Part shown: piece after piece, positions 1-5,531 of the stretch | Numbering within the stretch: position 1 is the stretch's first letter | How the letters are laid out: each line of letters starts with the position of its first letter | Assembly (NCBI GenBank): GCA_020028375.1 | Contig: JAHZNX010000136.1 | Span: forward strand, 1 to 6,345 | Length of the DNA stretch: 6,345 nt | Direction of reading: 5' to 3' | DNA from: Betaproteobacteria bacterium | Lineage (GTDB): Bacteria; Pseudomonadota; Gammaproteobacteria; Burkholderiales; SG8-41 | The notes under the pieces: generated by a model | What the model was told of the DNA's origin: nothing | Seen by the model: the letters and a program-made list of their open reading frames with translations, nothing else | The model's database searches: none | Translations under genes and position numbers: made by a program

Positions 1-1
1 G

Positions 2-904
2 GCTGCGCACGCCAGCCCCTCGGTGCGGCGCTTCGCCCGCGAGCTGGGCGTGAACCTCGCGCGCGTGAGGGGCACGGGGGCGAAGGAGCGCGTGCTCAAA
101 GACGACGTCCAGAACTACGTCAAGAGCGAGCTCACGCGGCCACGCGCCGCCGAGAGTGGGGCGGGACTCGGCCTGCCCCCGCTGCCGCAGGTGGACTTCG
201 CGAAGTTCGGCGCGGTCACCACTCAGGCGCTCTCCCGCATCAAGAGGCTCTCGGGCGCGAACCTGCACCGCAACTGGGTCACGATTCCGCACATCACCCA
301 GCACGACGAGGCCGACATCACCGAGCTCGAGGAATTCCGCAAGATCCAGGTCGAGGAGGCGAAGAAGCAGGGCATCCGCTTCACCATACTGTGCTTCCTG
401 CTCAAGGCCGTGGTCGTGGCGCTCAGACAGCAGCCCGAGTTCAATGCATCGCTTGCGGCCGACGGCGAGAACCTCGTCCTCAAGCAGTACTTCCACATCG
501 GAGTCGCGGTTGACACGCCGAACGGCCTGGTGGTGCCGGTGATCCGCGACGTGGACAAGAAGGGGGTGATGGAGCTCGCGAAGGAACTGGGCGAAATCAG
601 CGCGCGCATGCGCGCGGGCAAGATCGCGCCCGCCGACCTTCAGGGCGGCTGCTTCTCGATCTCGAGCCTGGGCGGCCTGGGCGGCTCCCATTTCACGCCC
701 ATCATCAATGCGCCGGAGGTGGCGATACTCGGCGTCGGCAAGTCGGTAACGCGCCCGATGTGGAACGGAAAGGAATTTGTTCCACGGCTGATGCTGCCGT
801 TGTCGGTTTCGTACGACCACCGCGTGATCGATGGCGCGCAGGGCGCGCGTTTCATCGCATTCCTGAGCTCGGTGCTCACCGACATCCGCCGCCTGGTACT
901 GTGA
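2..904 (+). CDS. aceF: Pyruvate dehydrogenase E2, dihydrolipoamide acetyltransferase (3' part, start outside window)
   Basis: The C-terminal 300 residues of the acetyltransferase core of the cytoplasmic pyruvate dehydrogenase complex, which moves the acetyl group from lipoyl-lysine to CoA. The reading frame is open to the left edge, so the apparent GTG at 23 is an internal valine. Fragment residues about 3-41 form the peripheral subunit-binding domain that holds E1 or E3 (SPSVRRFARELGV, then GTGAKERVLKDDV). A Pro/Gly-rich linker follows, then the catalytic domain from about residue 78. That domain carries SGANLHRNW (84-92), SISSLGGLGG and the active-site motif DHRVIDGA, with His at codon 818-820, Asp at 830-832 and Gly at 833-835. 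The end, DIRRLVL, matches E. coli AceF, and the linker VDFAKFG also favours the pyruvate E2 over SucB. The lipoyl domains lie upstream, outside the window. No dihydrolipoamide dehydrogenase gene follows; nadD is next. Confidence 0.96.
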   Translation, partial: AAHASPSVRRFARELGVNLARVRGTGAKERVLKDDVQNYVKSELTRPRAAESGAGLGLPPLPQVDFAKFGAVTTQALSRIKRLSGANLHRNWVTIPHITQHDEADITELEEFRKIQVEEAKKQGIRFTILCFLLKAVVVALRQQPEFNASLAADGENLVLKQYFHIGVAVDTPNGLVVPVIRDVDKKGVMELAKELGEISARMRAGKIAPADLQGGCFSISSLGGLGGSHFTPIINAPEVAILGVGKSVTRPMWNGKEFVPRLMLPLSVSYDHRVIDGAQGARFIAFLSSVLTDIRRLVL

Positions 905-933
905 CGACCGCGAAGCGCTTGAGCGTCGTGCAG

Positions 934-968
934 TTTCCTCTTCCCTCATTCCTCATACTTCATCCCTT
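934..968. repeat. Degenerate tandem heptad repeat, five units, aceF-nadD gap
   Basis: The only structured part of the 77-bp gap between aceF and nadD is a pyrimidine-rich stretch that divides cleanly into five 7-bp units: TTTCCTC (934-940), TTCCCTC (941-947), ATTCCTC (948-954), ATACTTC (955-961) and ATCCCTT (962-968). On the opposite strand the units read approximately GAGGRAW. Similar heptads, in the other orientation, occur in the rlmH-maf and rng-yggU gaps. No sigma-70 promoter and no terminator hairpin is convincing in this gap. Function unknown; it may simply be a decayed microsatellite. Confidence 0.6.
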
Positions 969-981
969 GGGCGGTTGAAGC

Positions 982-1638
982 ATGTCAACCGCCCCCATCG
1001 GGATCCTCGGCGGCACGTTCGACCCGATCCACTACGGGCACTTGCGCCTGGCGGAGGAACTCGGCGAGAGACTGCGCCTCGAAGAGGTGCGCTTCGTTCC
1101 GAGCGGCACGCCGCCGCACCGCAGCGCGCCCGCCGTGACGGCCGATCACCGCCTGGCGATGACGCGGCTCGCGGCGGCGGACAACGCGCGCTTCTCGGTC
1201 GACGAGCGCGAGCTGCGCCGCGCCGGGCCCGGCTACACCTTCGACACGCTGAAGGAGCTGCGCTCGAACCTGGGGGATGCGCGGCCGCTCGCGCTGCTCC
1301 TCGGCGCCGACGCCTTCCTGGAGTTCGCGACCTGGCACCGCTGGCGCGAGATCTTCGGGCTCGCGCACGTCGCCGTCGCGCACCGCCCGGGATTCCCGGT
1401 CGAGCGCTGGACGGAGCGCATGCCCGAGCCGCTCGCGCGCGAATATTCGGGCCGCCTCATGCAGCAGCCGCTGGCGATCCACCTCGCGCCGGCGGGCGGC
1501 ATCATCGTCGTCCCGTTTACTGCGCTCGAAATCTCGGCGACCGCGATCCGCGACATGTTGCGCGCGGGCGCGAGCCCCCGTTATTTGCTCCCCGCCGCGG
1601 TTCTCGACTATATTCGGTCGCACGGATTGTATTCATAG
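982..1638 (+). CDS. nadD: Nicotinate-nucleotide adenylyltransferase
   Basis: Cytoplasmic enzyme that transfers AMP from ATP to nicotinate mononucleotide, giving deamido-NAD in the de novo and Preiss-Handler NAD routes. The 218-residue length is normal for the family. The nucleotidyltransferase signature GGTFDPIHYGHL lies at residues 10-21, with the ATP-phosphate-binding histidines H17 and H20. A PPHR substrate-loop motif is at 44-47, and the C-terminal ISATAIR motif (the family's ISSTxIR) is at 184-190. The ATG at 982 is well fixed because an in-frame TGA lies only two codons upstream (976-978). No strong Shine-Dalgarno sequence is visible. It is the first gene of a tight run; rsfS starts one base after its TAG. 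The nadD-rsfS-rlmH order is widely conserved in proteobacteria. Confidence 0.97.
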   Translation: MSTAPIGILGGTFDPIHYGHLRLAEELGERLRLEEVRFVPSGTPPHRSAPAVTADHRLAMTRLAAADNARFSVDERELRRAGPGYTFDTLKELRSNLGDARPLALLLGADAFLEFATWHRWREIFGLAHVAVAHRPGFPVERWTERMPEPLAREYSGRLMQQPLAIHLAPAGGIIVVPFTALEISATAIRDMLRAGASPRYLLPAAVLDYIRSHGLYS

Positions 1639-1639
1639 G

Positions 1640-1996
1640 ATGAGGGCCGATACGCTCGCCAAGGCCGCAGTCGCGGCGCTGGAAGACATCAAGGGACGCG
1701 ATATCCTGGTGCTGGACGTGAGGAAGATGACGCCGCTGTTCGACAGGATCATCATCGCGAGCGCGGATTCCACCCGCCAGGTCCGGGCGCTTTCGATCCA
1801 CCTTCAGGAGCAATTGAAGGCGCGCGGCGCGCGCATACGCGGCGTGGAAGGCGGGCGCGGAGCCGACTGGATGCTGATCGACCTCGGCCCGGTCATCGTC
1901 CACATCATGCTGCCCGCCGTGCGCAAGTATTACAACCTGGAGGAGCTGTGGGCGCCGCCGCGGACGCGGCGCCGGCGCGCGCGCGCCGCGTCCTAG
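1640..1996 (+). CDS. rsfS: Ribosomal silencing factor RsfS
   Basis: A 118-residue member of the RsfS/YbeB/Iojap (DUF143) family. Family members bind uL14 on the 50S subunit and block joining to 30S, lowering translation under starvation. Visible family features are LEDIKGRDILVLDVR (14-28), the segment with ASADSTRQVRAL, and the C-terminal block running from W77 in GADWMLIDLG through VHIM to YYNLEELW, ending at W104. The frame is open far upstream, so the start is chosen by homology: the ATG at 1640 places the family N-terminus correctly and lies one base after the nadD stop, implying translational reinitiation. Residues 105-118 form an Arg/Ala-rich basic tail (APPRTRRRRARAAS) whose DNA is an almost all-GC inverted repeat. 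The tail is beyond the conserved fold and could touch rRNA, but that is speculation. Confidence 0.95.
   Translation: MRADTLAKAAVAALEDIKGRDILVLDVRKMTPLFDRIIIASADSTRQVRALSIHLQEQLKARGARIRGVEGGRGADWMLIDLGPVIVHIMLPAVRKYYNLEELWAPPRTRRRRARAAS
1962..1993 (+). other. Perfect 11-bp GC-rich inverted repeat at the end of rsfS
   Basis: GGACGCGGCGC (1962-1972) is exactly complementary to GCGCCGCGTCC (1983-1993), separated by a 10-nt loop. Ten of the eleven pairs are G-C. The right arm ends immediately before the rsfS stop TAG (1994-1996), 13 nt upstream of the rlmH ATG at 2007. No T-run follows, so it does not look like an intrinsic terminator. In RNA it could slow ribosomes, protect an upstream 3' end after processing, or make rlmH translation depend on rsfS translation. 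It may also be a by-product of GC-rich Arg/Ala codons. Confidence 0.6.
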
Positions 1997-2006
1997 AGCG
2001 CCAGCG

Positions 2007-2471
2007 ATGAAATTCCTGGTCGTGGCGGTCGGCCATCGCATGCCGGCATGGGTCAACGCCGGATTCGCCGAGTACGCGGGCCGCATGCCGCGCGAAGCCC
2101 GTATCGAGCTCGTCGCCATCAAGCCCGTCGCGCGCGGCGGGCCGCTGCAGACCATGCTCGAGGCGGAAGGCAGGCGCATCCTCGCCGCGCTGCCGGCGGA
2201 TTGCGTCCGGGTGGCGCTCGACGAGCGGGGCGCCCTGCTCGGCACCATGGACCTCGTGCGGCGCATCGAGCGGTGGCGGCAGGCGGGCCGCGACGTCGCC
2301 TTCGTCGTGGGCGGAGCAGACGGGCTGCCCGAGAGCGTGAGGAAATCAGCGCATCTGGCATGGTCGCTCTCGCCGCTTACGCTGCCCCACGGGCTCGCGC
2401 GCGTGATGCTTGCCGAGCAGCTTTATCGGGCGGTGTCGATATTGCACAATCACCCGTACCATCGAGCGTAA
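2007..2471 (+). CDS. rlmH: 23S rRNA (pseudouridine-1915-N3) methyltransferase RlmH
   Basis: SPOUT-class methyltransferase that uses S-adenosylmethionine to methylate N3 of pseudouridine 1915 in helix 69 of 23S rRNA, acting on assembled 70S ribosomes. The 154-residue length is close to the 155 of E. coli RlmH. Visible motifs are the N-terminal MKFLVVAVG strand, the SAM-site loop FVVGGADG (99-106), the knot segment LPHGLARVMLAEQLYRA, and the diagnostic C-terminus NHPYHRA (148-154). The start ATG lies 10 bp after the rsfS stop with no clear Shine-Dalgarno sequence, and sits just past the strong inverted repeat at the end of rsfS, so its translation is probably coupled to rsfS. Its pairing with rsfS is a classical conserved neighbourhood (ybeB-ybeA in E. 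coli). Confidence 0.97.
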   Translation: MKFLVVAVGHRMPAWVNAGFAEYAGRMPREARIELVAIKPVARGGPLQTMLEAEGRRILAALPADCVRVALDERGALLGTMDLVRRIERWRQAGRDVAFVVGGADGLPESVRKSAHLAWSLSPLTLPHGLARVMLAEQLYRAVSILHNHPYHRA

Positions 2472-2472
2472 C

Positions 2473-2500
2473 GGGGCATGCGTAATGGGTAATACGCGAA
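2473..2500. repeat. Degenerate heptad-phased sequence, rlmH-maf gap
   Basis: The 30-bp gap between rlmH and maf divides into four 7-bp units: GGGGCAT (2473-2479), GCGTAAT (2480-2486), GGGTAAT (2487-2493) and ACGCGAA (2494-2500). Each has A at unit position 6 and G at position 3, agreeing with the reverse complement of the array at 934-968 and with the units at 4591-4618. On its own this would be too weak to call; the support is the shared phase and consensus across three gaps. Confidence 0.4.
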
Positions 2501-2501
2501 A

Positions 2502-3122
2502 ATGAGCGTCCGGGACAAGAGCATCTACCTCGCGTCCCGCAGTCCGCGGCGGAGGGAGCTCCTCAAGCAGATCGGCGTGCCGTTCGAGCTGCTGCTGCTG
2601 CGCGAGGACCTGCGGCGCGGGGCGGACGTGGACGAAACGCCGCTGCCCGACGAGTCGCCCGGCGTGTACGTGCTGAGGATGGCGGGCGCCAAGGTGAACA
2701 CGGCACTGCGCCAGATCGCCGTCCGGGGCCTGCCCCAGAAACCCGTGCTCGCGGCCGACACCACGGTGGTGTTCGACGACCGGATCATCGGCAAGCCGCT
2801 GAACGCGGGGGACGCCACGCGCATCCTGCGTGCGCTGTCGGGGCGCGAGCACCAGGTGCTCACCGCGGTGGCGCTGGCGCTGAGGGAGCAGATTGAGGCG
2901 CAGATCTCGGTGTCGAGCGTCTGGTTCCACGAGCTGACCGATGCCGACATCCGGCGCTACGTCGCGACCGGCGAGCCGCTCGACAAGGCCGGCGCCTACG
3001 CCATCCAGGGGCGGGCGGGCGCGTTCGTGACGCGCATCGCGGGCAGCTACTCCGGTATCATGGGACTGCCGCTCGCGGAAACCGCCGAGCTGCTGATGCG
3101 ATTCGACATCCCCCTGTGGTGA
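2502..3122 (+). CDS. maf: Maf-family nucleotide pyrophosphatase, YhdE type (dTTP/UTP pyrophosphatase)
   Basis: Cytoplasmic nucleoside triphosphate pyrophosphatase that hydrolyses dTTP, UTP and modified pyrimidine nucleotides to monophosphate and diphosphate. Maf proteins are linked to nucleotide-pool cleaning and to septum or division control. The 206 residues include the family signature SRSPRRREL from S12 with R16 and R17, the catalytic stretch AADTTVVFDD with putative base D86, K98 in GKP, GEPLDKAGAYAIQG (Q169), and YSGIMGLPLAE near the end. The sequence resembles E. coli YhdE more than YceF, which suggests pyrimidine rather than 7-methyl-GTP substrates. The start ATG follows a 30-bp gap with no strong Shine-Dalgarno sequence. 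The maf-rng order is the same as yhdE-cafA (rng) in E. coli. Its stop is 6 bp from rng and in the same reading frame. Confidence 0.95.
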   Translation: MSVRDKSIYLASRSPRRRELLKQIGVPFELLLLREDLRRGADVDETPLPDESPGVYVLRMAGAKVNTALRQIAVRGLPQKPVLAADTTVVFDDRIIGKPLNAGDATRILRALSGREHQVLTAVALALREQIEAQISVSSVWFHELTDADIRRYVATGEPLDKAGAYAIQGRAGAFVTRIAGSYSGIMGLPLAETAELLMRFDIPLW

Positions 3123-3128
3123 GCGCGC

Positions 3129-4589
3129 GTGGCCGTCACCGAGGAAATCCTGGTCAACGTGACGCCGCAGGAAACGCGGGTGGCGGTGATCGAGCAGGGC
3201 GTCACGCAGGAAGTGCACGTCGAGCGCGCTTCCTCCCGCGGCCTGGTCGGCAACATCTACATGGGGCGCGTTACCCGGGTCCTGCCCGGGATGCAGTCGG
3301 CGTTCATCGACGTCGGCGGCGAGCGCGCCGCCTTCCTGCACGTCGCCGACATCCGGGGCGTTCCGCGGAACGGAGACGCCGCGCGGCCGATCGAGCGGCT
3401 GCTTTCCGAGGGGCAGAACCTGCTGGTGCAGGTGGTGAAGGACCCGATCGGCACCAAGGGCGCGCGGCTGTCGACGCAGCTCTCGATCGCCGGGCGTTTC
3501 CTGGTCTACCTGCCGCAGGAATCGCACATCGGAATCTCCCAGCGCATCGAGGACGAGGAAGAGCGCACGCACCTGCGCGAGAAGCTGCGCCAGCTGCTGC
3601 CGCCGGAGGATACGGGCGGCTACATCATCCGCACCGTGGCCGAGACCGCGTCCGACCGCGAGCTCAAGTCCGATCTCGACTACCTGCATCGCCTGTGGGG
3701 CGGCATCCAGGAGCGGGCCGGCACCGCCGAGCCGCGCGCCTTGATTTACCAGGATCTCGGCCTCGGCCTGCGAGTGCTGCGCGATTTCGCCCACGAGGAG
3801 ACTGCGCGCATCCTGGTGGACTCGCGCGAGACCTGCCGGAAAATGCTCGAGTTCGGGCAGGACTTCACGCCCGGCGTTGCCGAGCGGGTCGAGCACTACA
3901 ATGGCGAGCGCCCTCTATTCGACCTCTACGGGGTCGAGGACGAGATCGAAAAGGCGCTCGCCCGGCGCGTCGATCTCAAATCGGGCGGCTATCTCGTCAT
4001 CGACCAGACCGAGGCGCTTACCACCATCGACGTCAACACCGGCGGCTTCGTCAGCGGGCGCAGCTTCGACGACACCGTCTTCAGGACCAACCTCGAGGCG
4101 GCGCAGGTCATCGCGCGGCAGCTGCGGCTGCGGAACATCGGCGGCATCGTCATCATCGACTTCATCGACATGGACACCGAGGAGCACCGGAACGCGGTGC
4201 TCAACGAGTTCCGCAAGGCGCTCGCCCGCGACCGCACGCGCATGACGGTGAACGGCTTCACCGGGCTCGGGCTGGTCGAGATGACCCGCAAGCGCACGCG
4301 CGAGTCGCTCGCCCAGGTGCTGTGCGAGCCGTGCGCGGTGTGCGGGGGCCGCGCGCGCCTGAAGACGCCGCAGACGGTGTGCTATGCGATCCTGCGCGAT
4401 CTCCTGCGCGAGGCGCGGCAGTTCAACGCGCGCGAGTACCGCATCCTTGCCTCGCAGCCGGTGATCGACCTCCTGCTCGACGACGAATCGCAGGCGCTCG
4501 CCCTGCTCTCGGACACGATCGGCAAGCCGGTGTCGCTGCAGGCCGAGACGGCCTACAGCCAGGAGCAGTACGACATCATACTTACGTGA
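3129..4589 (+). CDS. rng: Ribonuclease G
   Basis: Endoribonuclease of the RNase E/G family that cuts single-stranded A/U-rich RNA, completes the 5' end of 16S rRNA and degrades some mRNAs. The 486-residue length matches RNase G (489 in E. coli) and lacks the long C-terminal scaffold of RNase E. An S1-like domain spans about 36-120 (GNIYMGRVTRVLPGMQSAF). The DNase I-like catalytic part carries D301 in IDVNTG and D344 in DFIDMD, equivalent to the Mg2+-binding aspartates. The Zn-link is CAVC (C402, C405), with an extra cysteine at C399. The GTG start at 3129 is the only reasonable one: the maf TGA lies in frame three codons upstream, the next in-frame ATG is at codon 44, and the resulting N-terminus VTEEILVNVTPQETR matches E. 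coli MTAELLVNVTPSETR. It is the last gene of the plus-strand run and is followed by a terminator-like hairpin. Confidence 0.97.
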   Translation: MAVTEEILVNVTPQETRVAVIEQGVTQEVHVERASSRGLVGNIYMGRVTRVLPGMQSAFIDVGGERAAFLHVADIRGVPRNGDAARPIERLLSEGQNLLVQVVKDPIGTKGARLSTQLSIAGRFLVYLPQESHIGISQRIEDEEERTHLREKLRQLLPPEDTGGYIIRTVAETASDRELKSDLDYLHRLWGGIQERAGTAEPRALIYQDLGLGLRVLRDFAHEETARILVDSRETCRKMLEFGQDFTPGVAERVEHYNGERPLFDLYGVEDEIEKALARRVDLKSGGYLVIDQTEALTTIDVNTGGFVSGRSFDDTVFRTNLEAAQVIARQLRLRNIGGIVIIDFIDMDTEEHRNAVLNEFRKALARDRTRMTVNGFTGLGLVEMTRKRTRESLAQVLCEPCAVCGGRARLKTPQTVCYAILRDLLREARQFNAREYRILASQPVIDLLLDDESQALALLSDTIGKPVSLQAETAYSQEQYDIILT

Positions 4590-4590
4590 C

Positions 4591-4618
4591 GGCTGACGAG
4601 TGATGGGTGAAGGGCGAC
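4591..4618. repeat. Degenerate heptad-phased sequence after rng
   Basis: Directly after the rng stop the sequence divides into GGCTGAC (4591-4597), GAGTGAT (4598-4604), GGGTGAA (4605-4611) and GGGCGAC (4612-4618). All four units have G at position 1, G at 5 and A at 6, close to the units in the other two gaps. The last two units also form the left arm of the terminator-like hairpin here. Confidence 0.45.
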
Positions 4619-4638
4619 TTCGCCTTCACTCAAGTTTT
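4604..4638 (+). terminator. Putative intrinsic terminator of the nadD-rng run
   Basis: The left arm 4604-4616 pairs with the right arm 4621-4632 to give a stem of 12 pairs, one of them G-T (4606-4630). A single bulged G sits within the GGG at 4612-4614 and the loop is ACTT (4617-4620). TTTT (4635-4638) follows after two bases. The stem lies 15 bp after the rng stop, so it fits a plus-strand terminator, though the T-run is short. The right arm and T-run overlap the last codons of the convergent yggU gene, whose stop is at 4626-4628. There is no T-run on the minus-strand side, so it should not act as an intrinsic terminator for yggU. Confidence 0.6.
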
Positions 4639-4931
4639 CCCAGCTTCGTCACGAGTTCCGGGCCGCCGGTAATTTCGAGGACCTTGCGCCGTCCGGTCGC
4701 GCCGTGCCGGATGACGATCGCAGAGCTCGGAACACCGAGTGTCTCGCCCAGGAATTCGACCAGCGCGGCATTCGCCTTGTTGTCTACCGCGGGCGCGGCG
4801 ACCTTGATCTTCAGCGCATCGCCGTACAAGCCGACGATTTCGTCGCGCCGGGCGTTGGGTTGTACGCGAACCGTGAGCGAAATCCGCCGCGACGCGGCGT
4901 CGTAGGATAGCCAGCCCTGCCCTCGACCCAC
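4626..4931 (-). CDS. yggU: DUF167 family protein (YggU-like)
   Basis: A 101-residue member of the DUF167/YggU family; the biochemical function is not established. Family hallmarks are VRVQPNARRDEIVG (21-34), the core APAVDNKANAAL (46-57) followed by EFLGETLGV, and a GATGRRKVLEI segment near 78-87. The GTG at 4931 is preferred because AAGAGG stands eight bases upstream, no ATG exists in frame between here and the yggT stop, and the N-terminus then carries the WLSYD-like lead-in normal for the family. It is the last gene of the proC-yggT-yggU run, 18 bp after yggT. The yggT-yggU pairing is also found in E. coli. The C-terminal codons overlap the plus-strand terminator hairpin, and its stop is 36 bp from the rng stop. 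Confidence 0.9.
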   Translation of the reverse strand: MGRGQGWLSYDAASRRISLTVRVQPNARRDEIVGLYGDALKIKVAAPAVDNKANAALVEFLGETLGVPSSAIVIRHGATGRRKVLEITGGPELVTKLGKLE

Positions 4932-4939
4932 GAGCCACG

Positions 4940-4945
4940 CCTCTT
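4940..4945 (-). promoter_or_regulatory. Ribosome binding site of yggU
   Basis: AAGAGG on the minus strand, eight bases before the GTG at 4931-4929, in the 18-bp space after the yggT stop. It is one of the few clear Shine-Dalgarno-like sequences in the window and decides the GTG start of yggU. Confidence 0.55.
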
Positions 4946-4949
4946 GCGG

Positions 4950-5525
4950 CTAGAGAAGCCGGCCGACCGCCGCTTCCAGGTAGGCGACCGGCAGCATCAG
5001 AAGCAGCTGGATGAGCACCAGCACGAACAACGGCGACAGGTCGACGTTGCCGATCGGCGGCACGCGGCGCTGGAACACCCGTAGGAAGGGGCGGGTCATG
5101 CTGTTCGCGAGCGGCATCAGCGGGCTGTAGGGGCTCACCCACGACAGCACCACCTGCACGATGACAGCGGCCATCACGACGTAGAGCCCGATCTTCAGAA
5201 TCATCACCAGCGCGAGCAGCGCGGCCGCGGCAATCGTCTGTCCGGCGGCCGGCCCGAGCCCGTAGTCCTTGATCTGCAGCACCAGCAGGATTTCCGCGAG
5301 TTGCACGAGCCATGCGAGCACCAGCGTCGAGAGATCGAGGCCCCACAGTCCCGGGACGAGCCGCCGCGCCGGCCTGACCATGAAATCGGTCAGCGCCCGC
5401 AGGAATTCCGACAGCGGGTTGCGGTGCGGCGCGCGCGCCCACTGCAAGTAGAAGCGCAGCAACAGCGCCACCACGAACAGGCCGAACAGGGTGTTGACGA
5501 GAAAGATCAGCGCGTTGGAGAGCAT
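4950..5525 (-). CDS. yggT: YggT family integral membrane protein
   Basis: A 191-residue inner-membrane protein with two YGGT repeats. Hydrophobic segments lie at about 4-27, 63-86, 96-130 (long enough for one extended or two short helices) and 163-185. The first repeat carries LLRFYLQWARAPHRNPLSE and the basic loop RPARRLVPG (51-59). The second carries VQVVLSWVSPYSP followed by TRPFLRVFQRRVPP (144-157). The matching pattern of an aromatic or Trp turn, a Pro-rich short loop and an R-P-x-R-x-P basic stretch shows the internal duplication. The molecular role is unsettled; family members have been linked to osmotic or ion homeostasis and, in some bacteria, to cell-division-linked genes. The ATG at 5525 lies 6 bp after the proC stop, and yggU follows, so all three are probably co-transcribed. 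proC next to yggT is a common proteobacterial arrangement. Confidence 0.93.
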   Translation of the reverse strand: MLSNALIFLVNTLFGLFVVALLLRFYLQWARAPHRNPLSEFLRALTDFMVRPARRLVPGLWGLDLSTLVLAWLVQLAEILLVLQIKDYGLGPAAGQTIAAAALLALVMILKIGLYVVMAAVIVQVVLSWVSPYSPLMPLANSMTRPFLRVFQRRVPPIGNVDLSPLFVLVLIQLLLMLPVAYLEAAVGRLL

Positions 5526-5531
5526 GCGCAG

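Noticed and set aside
904..936. Possible terminator after aceF: ACGAC (904-908) pairing with GTCGT (925-929) and a following TTT
   Set aside because: Only five pairs close a 16-nt loop, and the T-run is three bases. The inner AAGCGCTT is merely self-complementary. Too weak to call.
2481..2496. CGTA...TACG inverted sequence or TAATAC as a -10 box before maf
   Set aside because: Only four complementary bases at each end and no matching -35 hexamer at the right distance. maf is better explained as part of the upstream transcript.
2346..3896. A long 516-codon open frame on the minus strand across rlmH, maf and rng
   Set aside because: It is antisense to three confidently identified genes. Its translation is rich in Arg, Ala, His and Gln without any recognisable domain, as expected from the complementary strand of GC-rich genes.
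3116..4603. A 495-codon plus-strand frame nearly the same length as rng
   Set aside because: It is the +2/+3 shadow of rng, with an Arg/Ala/Gly-rich translation and no domain. The true frame carries all RNase G motifs.
4630..5442. A 270-codon minus-strand frame over yggT and yggU
   Set aside because: It overlaps the two recognised genes in another frame and has a low-complexity Ala/Arg/Gly composition. The last part is a frame-shifted reading of yggU.
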